A DNA stretch of 64,000 nucleotides. Source: Protonemura montana (lineage: Eukaryota; Arthropoda; Insecta; Plecoptera; Nemouridae). The notes under the pieces are model-generated. The model worked only from the letters and a program-made list of their open reading frames with translations. It did no database searches and was not told the origin of the DNA. The translations under genes and the position numbers were made by a program. Positions 38,301 to 50,535 of the stretch are shown piece by piece. The stretch covers positions 6,076,001-6,140,000 of the forward strand of contig OX387607.1 of the NCBI GenBank assembly GCA_947568835.1. The letters run 5' to 3'. How positions within the stretch are numbered: the stretch's first letter is position 1; every line of letters starts with the position of its first letter.

Positions 38301-39818
38301 AAGTAACGCAAAGGTCTTCACCGATTAATGTTTAAGAACGACAAGAGTGCTTGTCATTGATAAATAATTGAAAAATGAACTAAACGGTGATCCAATTGTC
38401 CGTCACGTAGGCATGTCGCTGATGGCCGTCTCTACCAGCGGCGACCTGATCGGCGTGTGCGTCAACGGCGCGCATGAAGCCGGCCACCAAGCCGAGATGG
38501 ACGCCGGTGCAGCCGCGTGCCCTAACCCCAAGTTCCGCAAGATCCTCACGCTGTTGTCCAACGTGGAGCGCGGCGCCGACCTTTTCCGACGACACCCCGA
38601 CGTTCAGAAATGTTGCGAGGTGCGCATCCTGTCGGTGGACGGTGCGTGGCGCGGGAAGGGCGTCGGAACGGCGCTCATCGACAAGACAAAGTGAGTTAAG
38701 CTTTCAGCGGGGGTGGACTTGAGTATATTGAAAATAGCATTTCTTGAACCCAAATTTAAGGTTTGTGTGTGATATGCATTGGAGGTTCAATGGTAGTTTT
38801 AACTTTCGCTGAGATCGCCTGACAGTTTCAGTTTTCTGATGTCATTTTGTTGCCGCAGGTAAGTCAGGGCCCGTGCCCACGGCCGGAAACTTTTCCTATA
38901 TTGCCCCACAGTGCGTCGATTTAGTAAATAAACAATGTTTACAACAGTCAAAATCGATGTTTTTGTGTTGAGAACGAAAAGGGATGTATTGTATTGCATA
39001 AGTGAAGGGAGGGGAACCTATTATTAGGCCCAGTTTACCAGCTGGCGAACTAAACCTATAAGACCATAAGCACATAAGTCAAGCCAGGGTTTATGGCTTA
39101 CTTCTATCTCTGGGATGTGTTTGATAATATGAAAAACCTTCCTAGGCGTTCCAATATTTGCTGCATATGGAATCAGTATATACAATCATAACAAATTGCA
39201 TGCGGATAGATTTGGTTGGACCCGATCACAAAAAATATCCTCCACAAAACAAATATTTCTGACGTGGAGCACATAAATAGCAAGCAAAATCAGTTTTAAG
39301 GTGAAACCCGACTTGCCACCAGAATTGGCAGCTAGTATTTAGACAAGGGTCGGAATTGCGGTCGGAGTGAAAAAGCCACACCTAGACATACAAATTTTTG
39401 GATAAAAAAAAAAGACCTCAACTGCAATTGTACGTACTTTGAGCCTCTTACACATACTTCTTGTAGCCCAACTCAAATTTTGATATTCATTAAAGGCGAG
39501 CTTAAAATCCACATCAGTCAGTGTATCAACAATTCAAAAAAATTACGCAGAAAATGATATCTATCGAAGCTGCGCAACAAAAGTGAACTAATTGTGACTC
39601 TTTGTATTTTTCCTAGGGCGCTGGCCAAAGATCAAGGCTTCCCATTGGTCCGAGTGGACTGCACCAGTCACTACTCGGCGCTAGCGGTGGCCCGGCTCGG
39701 ATTCGAGTGCATCTTCACGATGGCCTACGCTGAGTACCGAGCGGAGGGCGAAAACGAACCCGTCTTCTCCCCGGCAAAGCCACATTCCCACGTCTCTACG
39801 TACATTATCAGGGTTTGA
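35317..39818 (+). CDS. Arylalkylamine N-acetyltransferase (insect dopamine/serotonin NAT type)
   Basis: Transfers acetyl from acetyl-CoA to arylalkylamines such as dopamine and serotonin; in insects this serves amine inactivation and cuticle sclerotisation or colour. Coding exons 35317-35385, 36314-36515, 38411-38690 and 39617-39818 have GT/AG borders and compatible phases (0, 1, 2), giving 250 residues. Features matching Drosophila Dat: FFFRDEPLN (56-64, catalytic Glu at 61), the GVCVNG strand (105-110), CPNPKFRKILTLL (127-139), ILSVD then WRGKGVG (163-176, the acetyl-CoA pyrophosphate loop), CTSHYSALAV (199-208) and YAEYRAEGE near the end. Of the two Dat active-site serines, one is kept (Ser204) and the other is Thr200 here, as far as memory allows the alignment. 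The family may be expanded, so the exact paralogue is not assigned. Exons 3 and 4 are much richer in GC than the introns. Confidence 0.93.
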
Positions 39819-42084
39819 GGTGGAAACCTGCGATTATACTTAAGCTACTCTGTGGAAACTCTCTACTTTGCATTTAACTTTAGGTATTGTCAATTCTGTT
39901 GAGAATGCCCATTAACTGGGATCATTGGTGTTAGATCATTGGGCTGTTAAGTGGTAAAGAGTTGGGTAAGTCCTGAGATAAATTCATGGAATTTTTGTTG
40001 GGCATGCCAGAATTAACCATGAGGTTGTAGGCTTACCCTCTGCTCTAAAGTAGGAACTAGATGGATTACAGTTGACTTCATTGATGAAAATGTGATTTGA
40101 CCCGAAGAGGAACGTAGTTGATGTTCTTACTTAATTCTTACCACTGACGGTTCTTTGGCTAATATGCTAGTTCATATTCTAGTATATGTTGTCAATTAAT
40201 AAGTGTCTGCTAAGATGCTTAGACATGCCAATGTCATAGAGCAAAAACTCCACAGAAAAACGTCGATGAAACTCAATCGTAAACTCGTAACATCACAGAT
40301 TTCAAGTCTAGCCGTCAGTACAGAGAATAGAAAGATTCAAGTGGAGAGTGCAAACGAGTTAAAGTTGAAGCTTGAACGTAACATGTGATATAAACTTTAA
40401 GTTGGTTCGCTGGTCGATATCTTTTTTGTAACTGTAGTTTTATCCTATCTTTCAGTTCAACGACTGGCAAAAATAAGTCACTATGCCGCAACGCACAAAT
40501 ACCTTGTTTCGTGCGAGAGAGAGAAATATTTAGCTGTAAAAAAGTTAATCTATGCACTGCCTTTCATATCACAGATTAAATCAAACAATAGTATTACTTA
40601 GCATTAGTCTGCTGAATCACTGATATCTAGATGTAAATAATTAAACCTGTGCAGCTGTGTAGGTAAATAATATTGATAAAGTACCAGAAAAATTTAACTT
40701 AGCAGCTTGTCTAGCAAGTAATGGAATGCCAATAATCCACAATATACATATCAGCTTATTAGCAATTGTCGAACAAAACAACTAACTGTGTCAATGTAAT
40801 TGACTCATTACATGTTTATTTGATATCAATTCAGTTAGGAGGGTATCTCCAAAGGTCGAGATTGTTGTATACTACTTTTATTTAGTTGACTGATCTTATT
40901 GAATAAATTTATCTGGTCGTTACGGACCGATTAGAAGCGCTTGACTGAATTCGTTGTGCCTAAATTATGTAGTGCCTCATTTAGTTCCTATATTTGGTCC
41001 ATGTCAAAACACTTCGAACATGCTTAGAGGTGTTAATCCTACTTTCAAGAATCTTTTAACATATGGCAAGCCGTTTCGGAACGAAACGTCAATTTTTTAC
41101 CTCGCTGATTAAAATGAGTTTGTCAACTCCTAATCTGGTGAGGTTTGCTTAACGCTAGAATTTTTTGGCTAGGGTGCAGGGAGAATTTAATTTCAGCAAC
41201 AGATGGACTTCTCTGCGATGGACTTCTTAAAGTGGAGATTTTAACATATAAGTTGCAAACATCCATGTCTCCTGCGGGTCACATTAACTACGTAAAATAG
41301 TAAAATTTCACATTTCGATCATATTATAATGAAATCCTGTCATAGATTCACTATTAATATCTTGGGTGACTACCATTTCAATCAAACATACTAGCATACC
41401 TAATATACCTTGCCAGATGAAGGTTTTCACAGCTCTTGGATCTAATACGGTATGCGAGTATGTCTTTCTGCCGAGTATTAACGAGAGACAGCATCCATTT
41501 ATCCGCTAAATAATCAATCGATGATACGTTTGCTGCAAGTGATTTCAAAGTCAGCCTACAAACGAAAGTAAGGGAGGGCATGTTCTATTAGATACCTGGT
41601 TTTCAGTTATCCTTTATAGCTCATGTGACCAAAACTAATGGTCTTTCATTAATCACAACAACTGACTTTTCTAATTATTTAAAATTCAAATCATTTGCGA
41701 TGCCAAGTAGCTTAAAAAATGTGCACATCAATCAAATTATTTACGTGGTTTTAACTTTGATGTACAACAGTACCTTTCTATAGATTTGAATAAAAACCAG
41801 TAAACAAAATCTGTAATTGAAGAGAACAAAAACTACATTGAAAGGCAAATGCACCTTCATGCACCAGCACCACAAACAGAAATGAAGAATTGGTATTTTT
41901 AAGTGCAAGTCCACTATATCTTAATATCACACATTTTGACAACATTTCATTCAAAAACAAACATTTTTTATAAAAATAATTACTATAAATTTCATAAAGA
42001 CTGCCACCACTATAATTTACGTTCTCTATTTACACACGCTATTTACATTCATTTTTCACACTTGTGGGGGACAGTTGTACCCTC
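39819..42084. other. Acetyltransferase 3' region and convergent spacer
   Basis: Contains the 3' UTR of the acetyltransferase gene; its end is not fixed, because no AATAAA lies close to the stop (ATTAAA occurs near 40574 and AATAAA near 40902). It also holds the 3' UTR of the convergent DNAJC4-like gene. No other gene was recognised. Confidence 0.4.
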
Positions 42085-43812
42085 TCAGCTTTGTGGCTCA
42101 TCATCCTTGTTGGCAACATTTTGAACTGTGTGTCCTGAGAATTTAGGGTCGTTGAGTCGTTGGCGAAGAAGCTCCAGCTGGATCTCGTTGCCGTTTTCTC
42201 GGGCTTGCTGCCGAGCTTTTGAGTGCAGCAGGCTGTTCCTTACGCTGTAGTCATCGAGCTTGTCACGTTCAAAAGTCACCGACTTCCTATCGCATGGGCA
42301 ATTAAAAAGAGACAGTTTTATCATCTTATATGCTGGGTAATTTTGATTAATAAATACTTGAGCAACTCGAGAATACTTCAGTTTTACTCGAGCAATTTTG
42401 TAATTTCACCGCTTCCCTTCATCAAAAGTATGATAATTATTCAAATTCTTTCCAAAAAATATCATAGGGTAATGTAAAATAAAACTAGCCAGGCTTGTAT
42501 TCTCTTCTAACAATTATGATAAACTCATTATGATACAAATTGTGGTAAGAAAAAAGGTGAACATGTGCTGTAAGCTACAAGCATAGAATTTGGAATATCG
42601 ATCGCTTATGGGAGACTGAGCGCTTGCTGCTACCTGAAGTTGAGATGAAATCATCAGATTAACGGGTAGCGCTAGTGTCCGCAGGATGCCCAGCCGTGGT
42701 TCCCATACCTGCTGCCGGCTGGAAATGCACGCTATTCAAATTCAGCGCTGAGATTTTGTCATTAGCCATTATTGGCGCTGCCCGTTCACCCGGCGGCGGC
42801 AAGCAATCAGAAATTCACAAGCAATCAGCTTCTACTTAACTTAAATTCCAAATTCTATGCTCCAGCTTAATTTTGAGCAATTTGTGAAAATTTTAGACCA
42901 ACATTACATAGACTTACGTTATCGCAAGAGCCTGTAATCCAACTCCAAACACAGTAAAGACTAGACAGAATGCAACTATCCAAGAGTTAGGTAGCTTCTT
43001 TACTCCTTTGATCCCATAATAAGACCGACTCTCATAGTATTGGTCCTTGGACTTGTCTCGATTTGTCCATAAGTTTGGATCTTGGAAGGATCTGTAAATA
43101 AAAAAAGATTTTACTAGTTATGATATTAAATATCAATTATGGGAAGAGTGACATTTACAACCCTTGAGCCATCAGCCAGTTCGTTTCAGTCTTATCGGTA
43201 AAGTCCATCCCTACCCATTTTGATGCTGATCTAGCGGTTTTTGAGGGTTCCAAAGAGACAAGTCGTAATCTGTGCGAGCGTGAGGTTTGCTTAGAATGCT
43301 GTAAGCTTCGTTAACCTTGACAAATGCAGCATGGTTATTTGGATTACTGAGATTTTTGTCAGGGTGGAACTCTTTAGAAAGTTTGAGAAATGCAGTGCGT
43401 ATTTCTTTTGCAGTACAATCTCGTTTCAATTGCAGTGTCTCGTAATGAGTGCCAGGAATACTCCTGAAAGAAAAAGATGTACCAGGCTGAGAATTAAAAT
43501 ACTGGAAGTGCAAAAGTATATGCTTTGGACAAGGATATCTACACTCACTCAGGGAATTTTGGGTAGAAGAGTACAGAACAAAAATTGAGGTTTTGAAAAT
43601 GTATTTTGAGGTTTATTTCTAGTCGCTGTAAACCTATAGGTTCTATATCAATACTGGGGGTTGGTGAGTTCACCCACACACGCACTTTCAGAAATATAAC
43701 TGATCTCCTTAAAACATGAATAAAACTGTGGCGGTTACCTTGCAGAGCACAAGCGCCGATAGAATATCCAGTGAAATTCTGGCAAGGACCATGATGAATT
43801 TGGAATATTCAT
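42085..43812 (-). CDS. DnaJ homolog subfamily C member 4-like, membrane J-protein
   Basis: A J-domain co-chaperone that would stimulate Hsp70 ATPase at a membrane. Exons on the minus strand are 43812-43739, 43463-43215, 43091-42918 and 42286-42085, phases 2, 2, 2, giving 232 residues. The J domain spans about 30-92: YETLQLKRDCTAKEIRTAF, then the essential HPD tripeptide (58-60), then FVKVNEAYSILS. A single membrane segment lies at about 145-166 (WIVAFCLVFTVFGVGLQAL), followed by a charged tail. J domain, spacer, one TM and Arg/Glu-rich tail is the order in human DNAJC4. The N-terminus is short and basic and could be a targeting signal. Exon 2 ends at a weaker GTAGGG donor; reading through would hit an in-frame TAG immediately, which supports splicing there. 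The gene lies about 0.7 kb downstream of the P450, on the same strand. Confidence 0.9.
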
Positions 43813-44526
43813 TGTCACCTGTCTATCAGGTATTTTGTCACGCTAAGAACATATTGAAACTAATGCGAGCCACAAAACATTAACCGAATTTTTGCTCGAA
43901 GAAACCCACACCGTACAAAAATAACCATGTTATGTAACACCAAAAAATTTTGACAGCTGATCACATCACGTTGTAGAGACTGTGAAGCTAGCTACAGATC
44001 GGTGTTTCAAGCAAAGGTTATTTGAAATATGGCGGCAGCACAGACTTTCTGCGCTTTGGTGTAAAGATTTCCTAGCAGTAAGATTTTATTTACAATAGAA
44101 TGAAGGAAAATGGAGACCATGCCAGTAGCAATCGCCTCTACCATTTAAAACGAGAATGAAGGAACTAATATAAAATACTTAGATGCTATGTGGAATGCAT
44201 TGATAGAAATGAAAAAAAAAACAGCTGAAACAACAGATCACACACTAAAAAAAAACACCAAAAGGAAAACGAGATTTTATCACCGTTGGGCGATTAAATT
44301 GATATCGGTATAAATAAATTCACTGGTGGATATACTGTCTCCATTTTCAGTACTTTCCACTAAGTTAGCGTCCCAAAATAGAGACCAAAGAGAGACGCTA
44401 CCAAAGAGGTCCAAAGGTTATATTAACACAGTCAATTTAAACGACTAAAATTCTGGCAGCGCGTCCAATGGTTGTGAAAATCGTTCCATCTTATCCATAT
44501 CAACAAGATTGTCAAAATGTTACACC
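43813..44526 (-). promoter_or_regulatory. DNAJC4-like promoter region and P450 3' UTR
   Basis: Upstream of the DNAJC4-like ATG, the minus strand carries GCCGCCATATTT near 44032, similar to a YY1/Pho-type promoter motif. The P450 3' UTR occupies the upper part; a minus-strand AATAAA lies near 44085. No TATA box was seen for DNAJC4. A short plus-strand frame starting ATGGCGGCAGCACAG at about 44029 stops after 11 codons and is not called a gene. Confidence 0.35.
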
Positions 44527-47500
44527 CTATCTCTTCTTGAGCTGCAACAGATAAGCATCTGGACCCAAGCTGATCGTGATGCTGAGGTCTAAACGGTTTA
44601 GGTCGGCCAACTTCAGATCAGTGGTAACTTTAAAGCGACGCAGCAGAAGACTGAGCATGACCTTCATCTGGAAGAGTGCGTATTTCTGACCGACACAGTT
44701 GCGTGGGCCGGCGCTGAATGGGAGGTACGCGTAGGGGTGTTTTTCACCCTCGGAGCCTGGCAACCACCGGTCCGGCATAAACCTGCACAGGACACGTGAA
44801 GAGCATTCAGGATTTGGACATTTTTGGTTCAGAATCATTGAAATTAAGCAAAACAGCTGTTGAGTACCAAATGTTTACTGAGGTAGGTATATATTGGAGT
44901 TGTGTCCAACTATAAGTTTTCAAGAATAAAAGCTAGCAAGGCGGATATTACTGTAAAACGCTTCTCTCTCCTTGACCAGCAACCACGTGAAATTATTGAG
45001 TGGATAAAAAAGTATACGCCAAATTTAATTCATATCTTTATTCTAATATATTTCTACCATAGTCTTTGACATATTTTGCCACGATAATCTGTTTAAATTT
45101 GTCATTTGGTGCTTACTCATTATTTAGGAAGCAGAAACGATCAAGGCTCATCTAAAAGTACTTACTTTTCCGGCTCTGGATAGTGCCTAGGGTCCCTATG
45201 CACCGCGTAATTGATGACGATACTCGAGCTCCCCGCTGGTATCGTGAAGCCACTGGGCAAGGCAATATCTTCTGTGATCGCCCTTGGTAACATAGCGACC
45301 ACCGGGAAGAGGCGTAGAGTCTCTCGGATGACACGGTCCAGCGTGGGCATCCTAGATAAGTCTTCGTGGTTAGCCGGACGGGCCATGTCGTCGGCGAACA
45401 CTTCGGCCATCTCCGTATACAAAGCGTCCTGCCATTCCGGGTGGATCGAGATGAGCAACAGTAGGAAGGACATCGTGATGCCGGTGGTTTCTAAGCCTGC
45501 TGCTGCCATAGTCGTCACCTGTATTGGGGGAGAGTAAAAAGGGAGTCGTCAGCATGATGACAGAAGAGATGACATGTATTTGCAGGACCAGCACTCGAGT
45601 TGAAATGGCCAATCTTGCTTGCTTGCAATATTTATATACCCAAGATAATGTTGCAAGAATTATCTGTGATCGGACATTTTGAGTATTTCTCTTATACAGA
45701 AATATAAATAAAAATATAACTATGATATAAGGAACGAACGGTTTGATATGATGCCGACACGTAGCCTTCTTCTGTCGAAGAGCACCAAAGGGACCACCGG
45801 CTTAACGTGCCTTCTGAATGAAGCTGCTGCACTAACTTTCATCCCTCCGACCTCTCTCCCTAACAGAACTGGTCGTGTATAAGATGGTCATCCATCCAAT
45901 GCCTGACCCAGCAAAGTGTTGCTTAATTTTGGTGATTTCACGAGAGCCGGTGTTTCCAACACGCCGTAACTTCCAAATTCATGCGCCAGCTCACCTCATC
46001 CTGCATTTCCTGCTCCGTGAGGATGGATCCCTGCGCTTCAGACGCCTCGATGAGCATGTCGAGGAAGGCGGTCACTGTTTTGCCCGACGCCGTCACGATG
46101 CCGGGGCGTCGTACGCCTCGTCGGTAGTCGGCGAGCTTGCGAGCTATCACCTCATCACTGAAGTCTTTTATCCTCTGCAAGAGACAACGCCAGGCGGGGG
46201 TTGCATATGGGACAGTTTTTGAAACACAGCAAACACATTGGGGTTGACGTAGGTCTGGATTGTACAAAATAAATTCTCAAAAGCCCAATACGACGGGGTT
46301 TAAATTGAAAATTCCCGAAACTTTAATTTTCTAAAAGTGAAATTTTGCATAAAAAATACCCTTTTTAATTTTTCGGGAGAAAATTTTTCGGGAGATTGCG
46401 CTTTATGGGACAACTCATGAATGAAATTTCAGTCATGATTTCAGTGATGAGATTTCATAATACTTGTTATATCTGTAAACAAATAGCAAAGAAATAATTG
46501 TTCCAACAACAAAAGATCTTGGAACGAAGAAAGCTTTTGAGCAAAAGAAAATTAGCGGACATCAGCGGAGATGATTTGTAGTTAATAAGAAAAACTATTT
46601 GAAATGGGTTTTGAACGCTAAGTAAAGGGCTACTAAATTTCTCGACGTTTAGTTTTTAAGTTTAAGTTTAAGTTTTAAGTTTAAGTTTTTAAGTTATTGA
46701 CCCTGATTATTTTGTTTAGGTGCATTTAGGAAGCTTGAACTAGGTAATTGTTATAATCTTATGTGGTTCTTTTGTTATTGGAAAATTGCCAGGACTGCTC
46801 TAACCCTTGAAGAAGTAACTAGTACATGTTACGAAACGTCGGGTAATTTAGTAGCCCTTTACTTAGCATTCAAAACCCATTTCAAATAGTTTTTCTTAAA
46901 ACTAGTGCTAAGGATAAATCAAGTAGACATGAGTCTAAAAACCATGATTTGTAGTTTTTTTTAATGACAGTTCGCCGGTATGTCTACCTAAAACGACTGG
47001 TGGTGCCTCATATTCTCTCGCTGAACATTAATTGTAATAGTGTATTGCATATTATTGTGTATTATTGTGTATTGTAATTGTGTATTGTAATTATGTAATT
47101 GTAATTGTGTATAACAAGACTGTTTTGCGAATGAGATTTGAATGAATGTGTTACCTCGATAATGGGCTTGGCCTTCCTTCCATCGGCCGTCAAAGGGTAG
47201 AGCCATTTGTTCAGTAGCCACGGTTGCAGAGCGCGGCGATGTACCAACTCAGTTGCGTCATAGAGAAGGTTTTGGAAGTCGCTAAATCCTTCCTCTTGAG
47301 TGTTCATCACCGAACCTGCGTGAGTCGGGGGCAATGGGTACTTGGTGAGACCATTCCGATCCTGTTATGTTCCTAGGGAGAGCGAGGATCGTTTCACTGG
47401 CGGGGTTGTTAATCGATTTTGTGTGTGATTCTAGTCATAAAATATTCTCTTTTTAGATTTATTACCACTACTGACCTTTATTGGTGGTCAGATGACTGTA

Positions 47501-49166
47501 AAAGATAATTGTGAAGTGTCTCTACTAAAACATCTGCATAGAATTGGTTACATATTTGCAAGAAAACAAAAATTACATAAAAATGAACCATAAAACTTCA
47601 CACAATTTTGCTGAAATCTTAATAGCATTGAAAATTTGAGTCTTACCACGCTTGCAAATTATGGATTTGCATTTTGCATATTTTTTCGCATTCCAGTTCT
47701 ATTTGCATTTTTCAAGTGAAGTAATTTCTGATTTGCGGTGGTTTTACCCCATTTATTAAACTAGACATTGAACCCATTAAAATGTACTTACCACACATAA
47801 AAGAAGAAAAAAATGCATGTTTGTCATACTTAAAAAAAAAAGAAGTGATTATGTCTCTCAAAACGCTCACCATTCAACGCTATTTTGACGCACAACGTTT
47901 CTTGTAGTATTTAGTATTTACCATTTATTATTCAACCAAGCTTAAAAATGAGGATTAAAACTATGAACGCTACAGCTTTGCGTCATAAAGCGTAGCTTAG
48001 CGAGCCTTAAACAAGAATCCAGTAATGAGAGAGAAAGGAGATTTTCCGGAAAGTACGATCGAATGGGCCGTTACATAAATTGTGTTAATCCTGAAACAAT
48101 TGATTTTGATTTTTGATACTGATTTCTAATATTGCAAACTTAAGGTTTTCTGAAACAAATTACTCGATAACAAGTCCCAAGATTCAATTAGTCTAACTAG
48201 ACTAGATTAGCCTAATCCCAGTGAGGGATTAGATAAACATTACTGAATCTAGAGAAGGATTTTAAAGTTTTATGATTTTTGACTTTTGGCTACTTATCTA
48301 GCCTTACAGAACTATTTTTGACAAAAAACTATTTAACAACAGAGTTTCTAAGAAAGTTTTTTTTGTTTGAGAAAGTCATAACTGACATAAATTGCGAAAC
48401 GTCGGGAAAACTAGGTGTTAATCTGTAGAAATTAAAAATATTTTTGGGGGTTTATCCAGTATTTGTTTCAAAAAATCTTCAATTTCTTGTCGAAAAATTA
48501 ATGAAGTTCAAAAATCAAAATCAATTGCTTTTGGTTACACACATGTATTGGTCCCTTCATCAAGATGATAAAAGCAATGGAACACTAAATTGGCTCACCT
48601 ATTGCAGTCTCGCAGATAGCATCCAGAGTACACAAACTCAGTGGTTTGTACACGTTAAAAGTCCTTCCATCAGCAACTTCATCCAGTTTGTCCATCAGGA
48701 TCAATGCCTTCACCCCAAATATCTCGACATAAGACTCCAGCACCTTAAAGTGAAAAGTCGGCGTAATCAGCTTCCTGTGCACTCGCCAAACATCGTCCTC
48801 ATTCGACAACAACCCGTTCCCGAAGAACGGCACCAACGACTGCGCAAAGTTAGAGTCCCGATTTCGTATCCTGGCGTTCCCGAGCACTTGCTGGATGTCT
48901 TCAGGATCGGATAGCATGACGAATAACCGATCACCAAGCCATATTCGCACGACAGAACCGAAGTCAGCGTGAAGCTTCAAGAGTCCACTGAATGTTTCGC
49001 TTAGTTCACCCCAGAAGAGCATCGAATTTCCAATCAGTGGTATGGTTTTGGGACCAGGAATAAGGCGACCGGCAGCCCAGATTTTGCGACGGGGACGCCA
49101 GTAGACGAGACCCCAAAGACAGGAAAGTGCCAAGAGACCGAGGATTGGTGTTAGGACGTTGTCCAT
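44527..49166 (-). CDS. Cytochrome P450, CYP4 clan, intact
   Basis: A microsomal haem monooxygenase. Exons on the minus strand are 49166-48599, 47315-47155, 46174-45995, 45518-45166 and 44782-44527, phases 1, 0, 0, 2, giving 505 residues, normal for the family. An N-terminal ER anchor (about 5-22) is followed by the Pro-rich hinge [11 protein letters not shown]. Helix C has WRVHR (127-131). Helix I has AAAGLETT (308-315). The ExxR motif is ETLR (369-372). The PERF-type motif is PDRW (424-427). The haem loop [10 protein letters not shown] has Cys450 as the iron ligand. All core motifs are intact. The acidic residue that forms the covalent haem ester in typical CYP4 proteins (FEGHDTT) aligns with Ala309, so it is clan 4 but not a canonical CYP4 sequence. 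Introns carry a MITE and a 5S-SINE. Confidence 0.95.
45750..45970 (-). mobile_element. 5S-SINE family copy 3, with 5S head, 3' part missing
   Basis: Read on the minus strand it starts near 45970 with CGGCGTGTTGGAAACACCGG, then AAAATTAAGCAACACTTTGC, CATTGGATGGATGACCATC and body blocks (GATGAAAGTTAGTGCAGCA, AAGCCGGTGGTCCC, GGCTACGTGTCGGCAT), where similarity stops near 45750. It lies in P450 intron 3 in the sense orientation, beginning only about 24 bases past the exon 3 donor. The missing tail suggests a later deletion, since SINE truncation usually affects the 5' end. Confidence 0.8.
46586..46898. mobile_element. Foldback MITE, ~313 bp, 65-bp terminal inverted repeats
   Basis: Terminal inverted repeats 46586-46650 and 46834-46898 match at about 61 of 65 positions, starting TAAGAAAAACTATTTGAAAT. 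The inside includes a (TTTAAG)n-like tract near 46655-46695 and no open frame. TTAA sits at or next to both ends (46582 and 46896), but the copies are not flush with the repeat ends, so a target duplication is not claimed. It lies in intron 2 of the P450 gene. Confidence 0.8.
47040..47118. repeat. Degenerate ATTGTGTATT-type simple repeat
   Basis: Irregular tandem repetition of words such as GTATTATTGTGTATT and TAATTGTGTATTG, in P450 intron 2 close to the exon 2 donor (47154). Confidence 0.6.
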
Positions 49167-49215
49167 CGTGAGCGTTGGACAATTGCGTAAAACCGTGGTG
49201 CGATGTTGAGGTGAG

Positions 49216-49222
49216 CTTTATA
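49216..49222 (-). promoter_or_regulatory. TATA box of the P450 gene
   Basis: The minus strand reads TATAAAG at 49222-49216, about 50 bases upstream of the start codon at 49166. A start about 30 bases downstream would fall near 49192, giving a 5' UTR of about 25 bases. The short leader and good TATA match make this a convincing core promoter. Confidence 0.65.
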
Positions 49223-50535
49223 GACGGCGGGCCAAGGTCATATGATTGTGCAGAATGTTGAGGTGGTGTCAGTTGAGGATGCTGGTATTGACCGGGAAAG
49301 TGGCTTGGTTAAGAAGGGGGTACTAGTTGATTCGAAACTTGTTTGAATTGAATGCCAATGACGTGCGTGTCTGCTATTGTTGAGCGATGACGGTGTCATA
49401 TTTTCGTTACTCCATGGCCATGTAATTGAGTGCGTATGGTCATTAGTGCCGGACGTTGGCCGTTGGAATATCGCAAATACCAATAATTGGCGGTAGAGAC
49501 TTTGATTTTTGAAAAAGTCAAAACTGTGCTGAGATACGATTTTAAAAGAGGGTATAAAATGGTAATGGTCTGCGCAAATTTAAATCTAATAGATAAACAT
49601 AAGATCAGCATGGTCTTTCTATTTAAAATATCTGTGAGTTTGTTTAAGTTCATGTAGGGGGTAGGGTGAGGGATGGTGGTGGGGCGAATTACTGATCTCC
49701 AGACATGATGTAGGGTGTGTAGTTATAGTTTTGGTGGTTTTTGCTCAGAACGGCGTCGATTCACCATTTTAATAACATACCATATCCAGAAATATTGCTA
49801 GGTATATTTTGCAAATACATATAGTTTCAATTGTACTATTTTTCTAGTGCGAATTTGAAAGAGCACCAAAAGAAGCACGGTGGGTCCCCCTTTCTAAAGA
49901 AAAAGAAATTAACAAAAGGAAAACATAAAATAGGCTCATCTACAACACACCTCAAATTGCGTTAGCGAAGTCAGATTTTATTAAAAATCTGTGGAAGTGA
50001 CCATGTACATTTCAGCAGGTATGTTACTTGCTAAGCGAAGGAAGTCCTTACTACCAAGCAAAGTGCGACTTTAGACAAGCAAGTGTTTCACATTGATGAC
50101 CTCTTTGAGGACGATCAACTCAGACAACGAACGATCGAGATTTGCAATGCGTAATCTGATAATTGGATTTAGGCCAAACTAATTTTTTTCTCCAGTATTG
50201 CAAGACGAACAACTGCCCAGTGGTTCCTTCGATCAGACACTTTTACTCAACGAAACCCAGCTTTTGTTCCCCTAAGATCTTATCACATTTGAGGCTCAAA
50301 TTCAAAGTACATTTCTATTCATCATAATAGAACACATCGGTATCTCGGATAACAATTCGCCGGAAGCGAGGCGCGTACATGAATGACTCATGACCCGCCA
50401 AGGGCAATCATTGAACGTCTTGCTTCATTAGCAGTTCAGTCTCGGCCAAGTCTCGGCTGTCAACAATTGTTTGACACACGCATAACTGTACGTAGCTGTC
50501 AGTCGTTTCCTCAGTTCCGCACGATCAAACGCACG
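49223..50535. promoter_or_regulatory. Shared upstream region of divergent P450 and NPC2 genes
   Basis: About 1.3 kb between two divergently transcribed genes. Near the NPC2 ATG the plus strand has insect initiator-type TCAGTC at 50436-50441 and 50499-50504 and TCAGTT near 50511, and no TATA. The middle part is featureless; a minus-strand frame at 49396-49653 has no motif. Confidence 0.4.

Noticed and set aside
43150-43214. Extra coding segment (MDFTDKTETNWLMAQGL) between DNAJC4-like exons 2 and 3
   Set aside because: It is in a different frame from exon 2, lacks an acceptor, and exons 2 and 3 join in phase without it to give the DNAJC4 order; an alternative exon cannot be fully excluded.
44029-44064. 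Plus-strand ATGGCGGCAGCACAG as the start of a gene divergent from DNAJC4-like
   Set aside because: The frame stops after 11 codons and no following exon could be linked; the motif is better read as a minus-strand promoter element.
45211-45537. Plus-strand frame across P450 exon 4
   Set aside because: It is the antisense shadow of exon 4, which carries the helix-I and ExxR motifs on the minus strand.
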